Of a stretch of 64,000 bases of DNA, positions 24,728-33,886 are shown one piece after another. The notes under the pieces were generated by a model that was not told where the DNA came from, did no database searches, and worked only from the letters and a program-made list of their open reading frames with translations. Origin of the DNA: Vagococcus elongatus (GTDB lineage: Bacteria > Bacillota > Bacilli > Lactobacillales > Vagococcaceae); the NCBI RefSeq assembly GCF_003987645.1, contig NZ_NGKA01000010.1, positions 38,376-102,375 of the forward strand, in the 5' to 3' direction. The first letter of the stretch is position 1; each line of letters begins with the position of its first letter. Made by a program: the position numbers and the translations under genes.

Positions 24728-26978
24728 ATATGACAGACTCGTTGACATCTTTTTTAATGATTGTTCCATCTGAAACTAAAAATTTCTTATGTTTTTTTAC
24801 CCTAGCATAAACAGCGCTTCTAGCAATTTCTAAATAATCAGCAATTGCTTTTACATCTACCGGATCGCCAGTATCACTCAAAACGTTGAACGCCTCTTCT
24901 AATTCTTTTTTACTTTTTTCACTACGACTTTCATTCGCTTTCTTTGTGCCTTTTTTCCATTTCTCTTTTGGATCATCTTCTAATTTAATATCTTGAAGCG
25001 ACTCATCTATTTCATGGATCGGATATTTAAACCAAACATTGACTGGCTTTAATCTAGGGAACTCCCTCAGTATGCCTTCAATTCTCCAAGCGCTTGCTAG
25101 TCGAGCTGATTTCATAGCTTCGCTTCTTTCTTTATCAATCAGTTGTTTAATTTGTTTTCCTGTAATGGCAGCATTCAAATGATAGCTCATTTGTTTAAAA
25201 CTTAACTCATCATCTTGGCTGATCTGATTATATGTAGGATTGTATTTTCTGATAGCATTCACATAAACCTGGCATTGTACTTGGTTTTCAAGTTGTGCAT
25301 AGCGATCTTCAGTCACTGGCAATTCTATTAAATCCAAAATTGCATCGGGATCCCTGGCGAATACTCCGGATCCACTTGAACGGTCAATCGAATTTTTCCC
25401 GCCTTGACTACCCTTTGAATGATGGTGACAGTAAATTACTGCACAATTTAATTCAGTCGCTATCTTATCAAACTGATTGGTAAAGTTAGCCATTTCATGG
25501 GCACTGTTCTCGTCTCCAGTCAACACTTTATAAATCGGGTCGATGATAACTGCAATATAGTTTTGTTTTTGTGCTCTCCTGATTAATTTAGGTGCTAATT
25601 TATCCATTGGACTCGTTTTCCCACGCAAATTCCAAATATCAATATTAGATACATGTTCATGCCCTTTGTTTAATTTGTTGTAGATTTCAATGAATCTCAT
25701 TTTTGCAGAATTGCCATCCAACTCTAAATTCACATATAAAACTTTCCCCTGTGCGCATGGAAAGCCAAACCACTCACGGCCTTCAGCAATAGCTATCGCT
25801 AATTGCATCAACGAGAAAGACTTCCCTGCTTTTGAAGGTCCAGCAATTAGCATTTTGTGACCCTGTCTCAGCATTCCCTTAATTAATTCAGGAGCCAACT
25901 CGATTTTTTGTTCAAACAAATCATCTAAGTTTTCAGGATCAGGCAAATTATCATTCATATCCTCAATGTATTCTTGCCATTCTTCCCAAGAAGATTTCCC
26001 GATATTAGTATCAACTAAAAATTGTTTTTTTCCTTGACGGACAAACCCCGGCAATCTAGTTAAACGAGAAGGATTTTTATTTTGCTTATCCACTTTCAAG
26101 CCATTTTTTTCAACGATTTTATATAGGTAATCTACTCGTTCCTGATATTGAGGATAGTTCACTGCATCAATTTTTACGATGGCATGAAGGCTTTTGCTGC
26201 CACTAAATGATAAAGCAACTACTGGCAGTTCCAGCTCCCGGATAATCTCATTTTGTTGTTCGATGCTCATATTATCTGATTCAACTAGAGCATATTTAAA
26301 TTCTGAAACATTCGTGTTTTTAACGCCTTGGCCATCTAGCGGATTAAATCGGATCCATGCTCCAGAGTCAGGATTGGGATCCCCCATAACTGCACCGATG
26401 TCTCCGCCGGAGTTTTTCAACCCTTGGATAATATCTCCTGCAGTTTTAGTATAGACACCTGAACTTTTAGGGATCCATTTTTCAACCTCGCCATTAGTGT
26501 GGAGATAACCGTCATTCACGTAGCCAATAATATCCCCTGGATTGAATACTGCTTCCAAATAATCAATAATCTGTTTCGATGGATTCCAGTTTTTAGGCTC
26601 AGCTATTTCTTGACCAAGTACCCAATCTGTATTGACTAATTTATAGTCTTTATCTACAGCTGTTGGAATAAAGCTGTCATTCCAATCAAAGAATGTATCA
26701 TCGGCATCTGCCCATTTACTTTTCCAGCCATTTTCCTTAGCTAACTGTGTGATAGTAGCTCCTGTCACTGGTGAGCCTGTCCCTTGGAAAGACTCCCATT
26801 TTTTAAAGCATTCACCATCATGGTAACGCCTAGGATCTCGACTACTCCATTCTTCCCAATCGGCAACTGAATATCCTTCTTCTTTGAGGGCCATACCTAC
26901 GTTGACCCATTCTTGATAGTTAAGTGTTGACGGATCCACATATTCTAATAATGCTGTTAGGTCTAATTTGTTTTCCAT
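24720..26978 (-). CDS. Replication primase/helicase: PriCT_2 plus RepA-like ATPase
   Basis: The 752-residue protein begins with a PriCT_2-like domain (about residues 1-90, 'LNYQEWVNVGMALKEEGYS', 'WESF'). The region about 130-340 has traces of a primase-polymerase fold ('SFSGSKSLHAIVKID', 'RLPGF'). A RecA/RepA-type ATPase follows, with Walker A GPSKAGKS near residues 380-387, 'VIIDPIYK' as Walker B and 'AVIYCHHHSKG'. The last 60 residues hold a helix-turn-helix ('VKAIADYLEIARSAVYARV'). It is the likely initiator and helicase of the phage. AGAAAGGATC precedes ATG 26978. Confidence 0.85.
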   Translation of the reverse strand: MENKLDLTALLEYVDPSTLNYQEWVNVGMALKEEGYSVADWEEWSSRDPRRYHDGECFKKWESFQGTGSPVTGATITQLAKENGWKSKWADADDTFFDWNDSFIPTAVDKDYKLVNTDWVLGQEIAEPKNWNPSKQIIDYLEAVFNPGDIIGYVNDGYLHTNGEVEKWIPKSSGVYTKTAGDIIQGLKNSGGDIGAVMGDPNPDSGAWIRFNPLDGQGVKNTNVSEFKYALVESDNMSIEQQNEIIRELELPVVALSFSGSKSLHAIVKIDAVNYPQYQERVDYLYKIVEKNGLKVDKQNKNPSRLTRLPGFVRQGKKQFLVDTNIGKSSWEEWQEYIEDMNDNLPDPENLDDLFEQKIELAPELIKGMLRQGHKMLIAGPSKAGKSFSLMQLAIAIAEGREWFGFPCAQGKVLYVNLELDGNSAKMRFIEIYNKLNKGHEHVSNIDIWNLRGKTSPMDKLAPKLIRRAQKQNYIAVIIDPIYKVLTGDENSAHEMANFTNQFDKIATELNCAVIYCHHHSKGSQGGKNSIDRSSGSGVFARDPDAILDLIELPVTEDRYAQLENQVQCQVYVNAIRKYNPTYNQISQDDELSFKQMSYHLNAAITGKQIKQLIDKERSEAMKSARLASAWRIEGILREFPRLKPVNVWFKYPIHEIDESLQDIKLEDDPKEKWKKGTKKANESRSEKSKKELEEAFNVLSDTGDPVDVKAIADYLEIARSAVYARVKKHKKFLVSDGTIIKKDVNESVISK

Positions 26979-27028
26979 GTAAGATCCTTTCTGTTTGCTT
27001 TTTATTACTCTGTATTATCGGCAAAATC

Positions 27029-27196
27029 TCATTCCTTTGATGGCAATTTTCTAAACTTAGGTTCTCGCTCTTCAACTGTTGCCAACATGAGTTCCATGCC
27101 ATTGAACATACCTAACATATATTCGTTATGATTCCATGTACCATCTTTTCCCTGAATATCTACTAATTCTTGTAAAGACTTAATTATTTGCTCCAT
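27029..27196 (-). CDS. Small phage protein, 55 residues
   Basis: Start ATG 27196 follows AAAGGAAG. The product begins MEQIIKSLQELVDIQGKDG and contains 'TWNHNEYMLGMFNGMELML' and 'REPKFRKLP'. The 'YM.GM.NGME' pattern is one I associate with short proteins common in replication regions of Gram-positive phages. The frame is between the helicase gene and the divergent lipoprotein gene and is oriented with the early operon. Function unknown. Confidence 0.75.
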   Translation of the reverse strand: MEQIIKSLQELVDIQGKDGTWNHNEYMLGMFNGMELMLATVEEREPKFRKLPSKE

Positions 27197-27304
27197 TATT
27201 TTCTTCCTTTCTGCTTATTACGTTACATAATCATTTATTTTTACCATTTAAATCTTTTGTGCTCTAACTTATCACTACAGTAAGCAGATTTTTTCGAGAT
27301 ATTG

Positions 27305-27310
27305 TATAAT
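27305..27310 (+). promoter_or_regulatory. -10 element of the lipoprotein gene
   Basis: TATAAT lies about 30 bases before the AAGGAG ribosome site; no clear -35 is seen. It would let the gene be expressed in the lysogen, against the direction of the surrounding early operon. Confidence 0.55.
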
Positions 27311-27347
27311 GTTATTGAGGAAAAAATCCAAATAAGGAGTGATAAAA

Positions 27348-27785
27348 ATGAAAAAAAGTAATTTTTTTGTTATGACGATTTTGTCAATTGCTAGCTTTAT
27401 GTTTCTGGTTGCTTGCAAACAAAGTACCAATACTGTTGTTTCTATAGATGAAGTTGATAAAGCAATTATTTTGGTTAAAGACAATGAAGATCAAGAACGG
27501 AAATGGACAGCTCAAGACCAAAACTTCTTAAAAACATTATTGGGAAACATAAACCTTTTGTTTGATGAATCTGATGAAAATGCTCAACGTTTCGATATGG
27601 AACTGACGCCAGAACAAAGGGATCAATTTGAATACCATATAAATTTTTATAAAAAAGACAAACTTGTTCAAGAAATTAAAATTTCAAACAGAAATAACGT
27701 GGACATAGGCAAAGAAAACTTTGTCATTAAAAAAGATAAAGAGTTAGATAGTTTAAAGAGTCATTTACTACTAGTTGCTGAATAG
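27348..27785 (+). CDS. Prophage-encoded lipoprotein, on the strand opposite to the early operon
   Basis: The 145-residue protein has a short basic start (MKKSN), a hydrophobic stretch and a lipobox 'FLVAC' with the lipid-bearing Cys near residue 20, so it would be anchored outside the membrane. The mature part is charged and probably alpha/beta ('VVSIDEVDKAIILVKDNED'). ATG 27348 was preferred to the GTG at 27339, which lies within reach of AAGGAG but too close. It is inserted between replication genes and points the other way, which suggests a later gain (a 'moron'). A role in superinfection exclusion is possible but not shown. Confidence 0.8.
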   Translation: MKKSNFFVMTILSIASFMFLVACKQSTNTVVSIDEVDKAIILVKDNEDQERKWTAQDQNFLKTLLGNINLLFDESDENAQRFDMELTPEQRDQFEYHINFYKKDKLVQEIKISNRNNVDIGKENFVIKKDKELDSLKSHLLLVAE

Positions 27786-27833
27786 AATTCTGTTTGATAA
27801 ATCAATCTATTCTCTCTTGATTAGTTATAGTTA

Positions 27834-28175
27834 TCAGCATTCTTCCTCTAACCTAAATAATCTTTTTTTACATTCAGCACAATAAGCAATCGTACCATCA
27901 ACGTAAGTTAAATTATCGTGCATTCCGCTATTATCTGTTTCCTTACCATCAAATCTGCGATAATGGTCACATTTTCCATAAATTCTAGTTTTCACATAAT
28001 ACTCCTCGGAACCACAATGAGGACATTTTGTCATGCTTTCTTTTTCGACTTCTCGTACAGCTTTTTTTCTATCTGAATAATCTTCCAGTCGGCACCATTT
28101 ACAGCAATACTTTTGGTCGCTTCTTGTAGGGTGATATTTCTCTCCACAATTCCAACATTTTTTTAAATCGCTCAT
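27834..28175 (-). CDS. Zinc-ribbon-rich phage protein
   Basis: The 113-residue protein carries three Cys clusters: 'CWNCGEKY' with 'YCCKWC' (residues 7-28), 'CPHCGSEE', and 'CAECKKRL' near the C-terminus. These make two or three zinc ribbons. The basic linker suggests nucleic acid binding. It belongs to the block of small early genes. Function unknown. Confidence 0.75.
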   Translation of the reverse strand: MSDLKKCWNCGEKYHPTRSDQKYCCKWCRLEDYSDRKKAVREVEKESMTKCPHCGSEEYYVKTRIYGKCDHYRRFDGKETDNSGMHDNLTYVDGTIAYCAECKKRLFRLEEEC

Positions 28176-28237
28176 TTCCCCTTTACCTTTCTATTATTCT
28201 AAGTTATCGGTATTTGCCTATATTGTTATAGTTATCG

Positions 28238-28429
28238 TTACTTTTCTAAAATATCAGAAAATATATATTTCAACGCAAACTCGAAGTCCTCATACGCTTG
28301 TAGTGCAGTAACACCTGTATATTTGCCGTCCTTAAAACCTTTTATCATCATTTGATTCGCCCCGTGTATAATATTTATTTGTTCAACCAAATCGTTATAT
28401 GCCTGTTCGTAATTTAATTTATTTTCCAT
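28238..28429 (-). CDS. Small hypothetical phage protein
   Basis: A 63-residue helical protein starting 'MENKLNYEQAYNDLVEQ' and containing 'QMMIKGFKDGKYTGVTALQAYEDF'-like polar and aromatic residues (shown only in part). ATG 28429 has GAAAGGAAA upstream; a longer frame to 28465 runs into the YopX gene. Not recognised. Confidence 0.65.
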   Translation of the reverse strand: MENKLNYEQAYNDLVEQINIIHGANQMMIKGFKDGKYTGVTALQAYEDFEFALKYIFSDILEK

Positions 28430-28461
28430 TATTTTTTCCTTTCGATTAGATACAGTAGTCA

Positions 28462-28869
28462 TCATTTTTCCAGTAGTTCCGGATTTTCGTAGATGTTGCC
28501 GATGACGACTAAATCGGCTGTATGATTGCTCGTATCAGCAACGTCATTGAAACTATATGCGGTCTCTGGATAAATTCCTTGAATATAAAAATAGTAATCA
28601 TCTTTTTCCACAGTACCTGCATAGCTGTACGCTCCGTCCTCAAACTTAACAATATCTCCCTCATAAATCTCAACACCATTTTTATCTTTCAAGCCAGTGG
28701 ATTGCATGAGGATTTGGTCGTGATCGTAAGAAACAATATTTCTACTTTCTCTATAGCCGATTAACCAAAAATCGTCCCCATCATCTTTTTCCATGATTAA
28801 TTCTTCCCAAGATCGCATAACTTTACTATCTTTATCCCATGCTCTAAATTTAGGTAAAATATTAATCAC
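28462..28869 (-). CDS. YopX family protein
   Basis: The 135-residue protein shows the YopX pattern: 'KFRAWDKDSKVM' at the start, 'LMQSTGLKDKNGVEIYEGD' in the middle and 'VVIGNIYENPELL' at the end. YopX proteins are common in phages and plasmids of Firmicutes; their role is unknown. The GTG start lies very close to AAAGG, so a start a few codons downstream at ATT is possible. Confidence 0.88.
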   Translation of the reverse strand: MINILPKFRAWDKDSKVMRSWEELIMEKDDGDDFWLIGYRESRNIVSYDHDQILMQSTGLKDKNGVEIYEGDIVKFEDGAYSYAGTVEKDDYYFYIQGIYPETAYSFNDVADTSNHTADLVVIGNIYENPELLEK

Positions 28870-28919
28870 CCTTTCTGCCGATTACATTGAATAATCAGTT
28901 TTTATGTTTTGCAGTCTTT

Positions 28920-29198
28920 TTACCTACTCCCTTGTAGACGTTGATTCCGACGACTAGCTTTATCAATCAAATGGTTCACCTCTGCTGCAATAGCTTTACC
29001 ATCAATGCAGACGGTGATGCTCTGCTCCTTGCTACTCACAATAGCTTGGAGCTCTTTATTTTTTCTATCTTCAAGAACAACAGCTGTTGCTGTTTTAAGT
29101 AGCGCATCCGCACTAAAAGCTGAATTAAATGTTTTTTGCGCCATAAAATACACTTCTTGTATATCATCAATTATCTTCTGAATATTTTTCTCATTCAC
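28920..29198 (-). CDS. Hypothetical phage protein
   Basis: A 92-residue, mostly helical protein with 'QEVYFMAQKTFNSAFSADAL' and a short beta segment 'ITVCIDGKAIAAEV'. The GTG start is supported by AAGGAGG eight bases upstream. It is the first gene after the DEAH helicase in the early operon. Not recognised. Confidence 0.65.
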   Translation of the reverse strand: MNEKNIQKIIDDIQEVYFMAQKTFNSAFSADALLKTATAVVLEDRKNKELQAIVSSKEQSITVCIDGKAIAAEVNHLIDKASRRNQRLQGSR

Positions 29199-29245
29199 TT
29201 GTAGTTCCTCCTTAAAATATAGATATTTTCGTCTATATATCTATC

Positions 29246-29267
29246 ACATAGACGTAATTGTCTATGT
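29246..29267. repeat. ACATAGAC/GTCTATGT dyad
   Basis: An 8-bp perfect inverted repeat with a 6-base spacer directly after the helicase stop codon. No T-run follows. A further GTCTAT lies at 29231. It may be an operator for a promoter of the distal early genes. Confidence 0.4.
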
Positions 29268-30845
29268 TTATCCCTTATATTCCGCCGGATTTATATCAAA
29301 TGGTATTCTCCATCCATTGGATGCAATTCGATTGATTAGCTTACGTGCTGATTCAAATTGCCATGTCCCAACGTGCTGGAAACCTCTTTGTTCCAAGAAC
29401 CTGATTTGTTTAGGTGTCGTTAGACCTTCCATTCTACGTTTGTTTAGTCGTTCTAATAACTTAGTAGCCTTGCCAGCATTATCAATTTCATCAGGAAGGA
29501 TTCCGAGTTTTTCTAATGCTTTGACTTGATTTTCAGTAGGTGGCCCCATTTCCCATCCAAATGCAGGAACGTAACTTGATAAGTCTTCAGCTTGAATGCT
29601 CATTTCAAACTGCAGCGGATCCACTAGTTTCTTTTTGCGACGTCGCATTTCTTTTAACTGTTGCGCTAGAGCTTCCTCACGCTGAGAAACAACATCTTCC
29701 GTTGCTTGTTCAATCGCATCTTCAATATCAATGGGAATGCCTGCCTCTTCAATATTTTCTGTCATTTTTTTAGCCACTTCATCATTTTCAGAAATTAAAT
29801 GTGCCGGATGACAAAGCTCGTGTCTTTCTGTGTGCCAAAGAAAATCTAATAAAAGCAAGTATTCTTTACCTGGATGCAATCTAGTCCCACGTCCTACCAT
29901 TTGACTGTAAAGGCTGCGAACTTTAGTCGGACGGAGGACCACTATACAATCCACTGACGGACAATCCCATCCTTCAGTCAATAGCATTGAATTGCAAAGA
30001 ACATTGTATTTATCATTTTCAAAATCTTCTAAGATTTCTGCCCTATCCTTACTTTCACCATTAACTTCTGCAGCTCTAAACCCTTTAGAGTTGAGTATCT
30101 TTTTAAATTTCTGACTAGTCTTCACTAACGGTAAAAACACGACTGTTTTCCTGTTTTGACAGTGCTCCACCATTTCCTCTGCAATTGACTCGAGATAAGG
30201 ATCCAATGCAGTGCCTAGATCACGAGTTTTAAAATCTCCAGCTTGTTGACCAACTGAAGTTAGATCAACCTTAACTGGCAATGTCAGCGCTTTGACGGGC
30301 GACAAATAACCTTCTTTGATAGCAGCAGGCAACTTGTATTCATAAGCCAGTGATTCAAAGTAACTCCCTAAATTACGCATATCACCCCGGTCTGGTGTTG
30401 CAGTCACTCCTAATACATTTGATTCCTCAAAATGATTCAGCACTCGTTGATAACCATCAGATATTGCGTGATGAGCTTCATCTACTACAATTGTGTCGAA
30501 ATAATTTGGAGGAAACTGGCTTAAACGTTTTTCACGCTGCAGTGTTTGGACCGATCCGACGACTACTCGGAAAAAACTTCCAATACTTGTATTTTCAGCT
30601 TTTTCTAATGATGTTTTTAACCCTGTTGCCTTTTCTAATTTTTCAGATGCTTGATCTAATAACTCACCCCTGTGAGCGAGGACGAGCACTCGCTCGCCCA
30701 ATCTCACACGATCTTCAATGACTTTTGAAAAAACAATAGTTTTGCCTGTCCCGGTTGGTAAAACTAATAAAGTTCTCTTTTTTCCGTTAGCCCATTCCTT
30801 TTGGATCGCTTCTCTTGAATCTTGTTGGTATGGTCTAAGCTCCAA
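29268..30845 (-). CDS. DEAH-box superfamily 2 helicase
   Basis: The 525-residue protein has all SF2 motifs: Walker A TGTGKT (about 31-36), motif II DEAH (about 123-126), motif III 'VTATP' (about 147), and motif VI 'QMVGRGTRLHPG' (about 313-324). The first lines 'LRPYQQDSREAIQ' form the Q-like motif. The C-terminal 120 residues have a zinc-free helical region found in phage helicases of this type. It probably unwinds or remodels replication or recombination intermediates. The TTG start has AGGAGGAG upstream. Confidence 0.92.
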   Translation of the reverse strand: MELRPYQQDSREAIQKEWANGKKRTLLVLPTGTGKTIVFSKVIEDRVRLGERVLVLAHRGELLDQASEKLEKATGLKTSLEKAENTSIGSFFRVVVGSVQTLQREKRLSQFPPNYFDTIVVDEAHHAISDGYQRVLNHFEESNVLGVTATPDRGDMRNLGSYFESLAYEYKLPAAIKEGYLSPVKALTLPVKVDLTSVGQQAGDFKTRDLGTALDPYLESIAEEMVEHCQNRKTVVFLPLVKTSQKFKKILNSKGFRAAEVNGESKDRAEILEDFENDKYNVLCNSMLLTEGWDCPSVDCIVVLRPTKVRSLYSQMVGRGTRLHPGKEYLLLLDFLWHTERHELCHPAHLISENDEVAKKMTENIEEAGIPIDIEDAIEQATEDVVSQREEALAQQLKEMRRRKKKLVDPLQFEMSIQAEDLSSYVPAFGWEMGPPTENQVKALEKLGILPDEIDNAGKATKLLERLNKRRMEGLTTPKQIRFLEQRGFQHVGTWQFESARKLINRIASNGWRIPFDINPAEYKG

Positions 30846-30861
30846 TAGAATCTCCTCCTAA

Positions 30862-31608
30862 TTACGCTATTAAAGTAATACGTCCTGCTTCAATTTCTGC
30901 GCCTAACTCTTCAAGGAGATAAGCATGGATATTTGCAATGGCCGAATTTCTCCACGCTCCCCCATCTGCTTCAAAAATAGCACCAACAGGACCGTTTTTC
31001 ATTCTGAAAATAAAACTGCTTTCAGGCTGCTCCACTTCTATAAACGTGCGGTAAGGAGCTAAAATTACAGGATTAGGAACTTTGACTTCGCCGACTGTCG
31101 CAACGCCTGTCTTCATGGAAACTTGTTGGGATACTCCATCGTCTCCAGTATTTTTAACGTTTTCTTCTTTGATATTCCCGGCTAACCTTAGAATGTTTTT
31201 GCTATCTTCAGTTGGAACAAACTTAGATTGAAGTGTGATAATCAAATTCTCAATGTCTAGATAATCGTTAAAATAGATTCTTGGTACAATGGCATCCACT
31301 CGCACTAATGTTTCACGACGGCCTTTATAATCCAAGACACCAGATAATTCCACAGTTCGCTCGTCAATAATTCGGATATAGTAATGGTCTTTTTGTCGCT
31401 CTTTATTGGCTTGAACATAATCAACCAATCCTGATAATGTTTGAATCTCTAACGGCGTTTTAGCCAAATTATTGATAGGTTCGATTTCATGGGCAACTCC
31501 CGAATTATCAACGACAAATTCACGATTGTTTATGATAACTATTCTTTCTTCCGGTGAAATCCTTTGGTCTTGTAAAAACTTTGCGAATTCTCTTAACATA
31601 ACTATCAC
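30862..31608 (-). CDS. DUF2303/YfdQ-like phage protein
   Basis: The 248-residue protein shows 'LEIQTLSGLVDYVQANK', 'GNIKEENVKNTGDDGVSQQ' and 'PYRTFIEVEQPES', followed by 'FEADGGAWRNSAI'. These phrases are typical of the YfdQ (DUF2303) family of phage proteins. The family is found near recombination genes and its role is unknown. The GTG start follows directly on the stop of the preceding gene, with AGAGAGG as ribosome site. Confidence 0.75.
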   Translation of the reverse strand: MIVMLREFAKFLQDQRISPEERIVIINNREFVVDNSGVAHEIEPINNLAKTPLEIQTLSGLVDYVQANKERQKDHYYIRIIDERTVELSGVLDYKGRRETLVRVDAIVPRIYFNDYLDIENLIITLQSKFVPTEDSKNILRLAGNIKEENVKNTGDDGVSQQVSMKTGVATVGEVKVPNPVILAPYRTFIEVEQPESSFIFRMKNGPVGAIFEADGGAWRNSAIANIHAYLLEELGAEIEAGRITLIA

Positions 31609-32019
31609 TTATCCTCTCTTTTGTAGGTCAATGACCTTGCCTTGATTTTCAATTTCTTCAACCGGTGTTCCTTTATCATCTTTGAACTTACCGTCGTCCG
31701 GATCAAAAAAAGTTTGTCCTTTTGCACCGGAACGTAACTCGTTAGCTTCCACCTCTCCGGAATCATTTATTCCCGTTAGGATTGTTGTGGAAACATCCGT
31801 CAGCGGTGCTAAATTAGATTTGACTGTACTGTTAACTTTGACTACTTCTCTATTTTCATCAGGTTCCAATTCTAAGGTGATGGTTAACTTCCGTTTAGTC
31901 GTTGCCTTAGTGTTTAGATCATGAATATTTTCAAATACCTTAGCCATTTCCATGTCTACTTTTTCCTGCAGTCCACCTTCGGCTATATTGGATAAATCTA
32001 AGTCAATACGTTTTGACAT
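31609..32019 (-). CDS. Phage 'replication terminator' family protein
   Basis: The 136-residue protein begins 'MSKRIDLDLSNIAEGGLQEKV' (in part) and has 'KRKLTITLELEPDENR' and 'VNSTVKSNLAPLTDV'. This pattern is commonly labelled replication terminator protein in phage genomes; the label is historical and the true role is unclear. It is followed without a gap by the DUF2303-like gene and may act with it. Confidence 0.75.
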   Translation of the reverse strand: MSKRIDLDLSNIAEGGLQEKVDMEMAKVFENIHDLNTKATTKRKLTITLELEPDENREVVKVNSTVKSNLAPLTDVSTTILTGINDSGEVEANELRSGAKGQTFFDPDDGKFKDDKGTPVEEIENQGKVIDLQKRG

Positions 32020-32267
32020 TCTCTACCACTTCCTATTTCAATTAATTTAATGCTAAAGACGACATAGTCCTCACTCTGTGCATAATCACAAATATATGTG
32101 ATCTGAGCCTTAGCATTTCTTTTTGTAAATTCAGCTCCATCGAATTCCTTTAATATCACAAGATCTCCCACTTGGAAATCTCGGTCATTTTTTCTTATTT
32201 CAAAAGTTTTTCTTCTATCAATAACCGCTTGGTAATAATCAGGCAGCACCTTTAATTGATGTATCAT
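31998..32267 (-). CDS. DUF3850 (ASCH/PUA-like) protein
   Basis: An 89-residue protein with 'HQLKVLPDYYQAVIDRRKTFEIRKNDRDF' split here as 'DYYQAVIDRRKTFEIRKNDR', then 'VGDLVILKEFD' and 'ITYICDY'. This is the DUF3850 signature, an ASCH/PUA-like fold thought to bind RNA. ATG 32267 overlaps the TGA of the previous gene (TGATG). It also overlaps the next gene by 22 bases. Confidence 0.88.
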   Translation of the reverse strand: MIHQLKVLPDYYQAVIDRRKTFEIRKNDRDFQVGDLVILKEFDGAEFTKRNAKAQITYICDYAQSEDYVVFSIKLIEIGSGRECQNVLT

Positions 32268-32818
32268 CAAAATGCTGGCTCGTTCCTATTTTGTTGGTTT
32301 TGTGTTGGTTGTTGAAAACTCGGTGTTTGTTGCTGGTAATTCTGTGCCTGATTATAGTTAGGAGCTGGCTGTTGAAGCGTTTGTGCTGGTCCTTGATGCT
32401 CTAAATATTCTTTTACTTGATTGTTTTTACGTTCTGATCCTTTGCTTGTATAAACGTTAATTTCAAGTTTAGCTTTTCCTTGACTACCTATTACTGCTCC
32501 CCAATTTGGAGTGAATGGTTGTCCAACAACTGGTGATTGACCAATTCCGGAAAAGAATTGTGTCAACTTCCACTGCCAAGATTTCATAAGATATAAACGA
32601 TCCGTCACTAACGTCGTCCCTTCAGTTCCGGAAAATTCCATAGTGATTTCCGCATAAGGCGCACCATTTGGAATTTTTGTACTTTGTCCGTCATAAATTT
32701 TTCTCTCCATTTTTTTGACAACAAATGGATATTCCCCTGGTTGAAATAATTTAAAGTTACTTTCTTCAGCGATGAAACTGTCGCCCCAGCCTAAAAACTC
32801 ATTTTCTTGATTCATCAT
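32267..32818 (-). CDS. DUF669-like phage protein (single-strand DNA-binding role likely)
   Basis: The 183-residue protein has a beta-rich first part ('FQPGEYPFVVKKMERKIYD', 'EITMEFSGTEG', 'WQWKLTQFFSGIG') and a Gln/Pro/Asn-rich disordered tail (residues 140-183), the layout of DUF669 and single-strand-binding-like proteins. It lies with a Sak4-like ATPase and a SMC-like ATPase, so it is probably part of the recombination unit. AGGAGGAAAAATTA precedes ATG. Confidence 0.8.
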   Translation of the reverse strand: MMNQENEFLGWGDSFIAEESNFKLFQPGEYPFVVKKMERKIYDGQSTKIPNGAPYAEITMEFSGTEGTTLVTDRLYLMKSWQWKLTQFFSGIGQSPVVGQPFTPNWGAVIGSQGKAKLEINVYTSKGSERKNNQVKEYLEHQGPAQTLQQPAPNYNQAQNYQQQTPSFQQPTQNQQNRNEPAF

Positions 32819-32830
32819 TAATTTTTCCTC

Positions 32831-33886
32831 CTAAAATTTTCTAATTTGTGTATTTAATAAATTGAGAGCTTTATCCCAATTAGTAACAAGATAATTCCAT
32901 AGATCTTGTGGAATATTTTCCAGTGGTGTGTCCTGTGGCATAAATCCACCTTGGTAAATAATCGCTTTGATTTCCTCAACAGTAACTTGACTACTTTTCA
33001 TTAAATCTGCGACAGATACAGGAATAATTCCTGGGATTTCTATTTGTGCTTCTCTGCTAAAACTAGGTGTCTTTATCAACTCTTCTTGTTGAGTGACTGG
33101 TTCTTGTGGTTCTTGTGCTTGTTGTGATACTGGCTGTTGATTTTCTATATCGTTTTGTCGGTTAAATATATGTGCGATTCCTTGATAACTCATATCCATT
33201 TGATCAGGTAAACCAAATCTGTTTTTAGCATCCCATGCAGGATTATGAGTCGTATACATCATTCGTTTGCCTCCAACACCTTTCTTTTTAGCATTCGAAT
33301 TATTCCCACTACTCACAACAGTGACTTGAAAATTGCAGAACAAAACTATATCCGCCCATTCTTTTACAAGTGATGCAGTTGTTGCCACAGTTTTCTTATT
33401 TCCTAATTTCAATTCCCATCTGTCGTAAGCTCCCATTTCATCAGGTCTTTCAAATCGCTTGATCTGACTATGAGCAGTGAGCACTACATTAATACCTACT
33501 TCAATCAGCTCTGTTAGTTTATTTAATAATCGCCCAAACTCTTCTCCTAGATAGGTATAGCCATTTCCGTATCCAAAATCTTCTATGCCTTTCTTGTTAT
33601 GCGTCTTGCAAATGTGTTCTATACATAATAATTCCGCCCAATCAGCGGTATCAATAATATACGTTTCACACGGTCTAGCATTCTTGACAAATTCAACTTG
33701 TTGAAGCAGCATGGTCCAGCTAGTAGGCTTGTCCAATCTTCTAACATCCATGTTATGTGTGCTGCCTTCTGTATCCGTAAATAAAGGCAATGGAAATTGT
33801 GCTGCTAGTGTTGACTTTCCAATCCCTTCCGGTCCATAGATCACTACTTTCTGTGCTTTAGCTATAACTCCTGAACTAATATTCAT
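32831..33886 (-). CDS. AAA_24/Sak4-like RecA-type ATPase
   Basis: The 351-residue protein has Walker A GPEGIGKST near residues 18-26, 'TYIIDTADWAELL' as Walker B and 'NVVLTAHSQIKRFE' as sensor motif. These are typical of AAA_24 proteins, which include the Sak4 single-strand annealing ATPases of phages. The C-terminal part is Gln-rich and then ends in a helical domain. ATG 33886 shares its A with the stop of the upstream gene and follows GGGAAGGAG; the frame to 33910 would overlap further. Confidence 0.85.
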   Translation of the reverse strand: MNISSGVIAKAQKVVIYGPEGIGKSTLAAQFPLPLFTDTEGSTHNMDVRRLDKPTSWTMLLQQVEFVKNARPCETYIIDTADWAELLCIEHICKTHNKKGIEDFGYGNGYTYLGEEFGRLLNKLTELIEVGINVVLTAHSQIKRFERPDEMGAYDRWELKLGNKKTVATTASLVKEWADIVLFCNFQVTVVSSGNNSNAKKKGVGGKRMMYTTHNPAWDAKNRFGLPDQMDMSYQGIAHIFNRQNDIENQQPVSQQAQEPQEPVTQQEELIKTPSFSREAQIEIPGIIPVSVADLMKSSQVTVEEIKAIIYQGGFMPQDTPLENIPQDLWNYLVTNWDKALNLLNTQIRKF

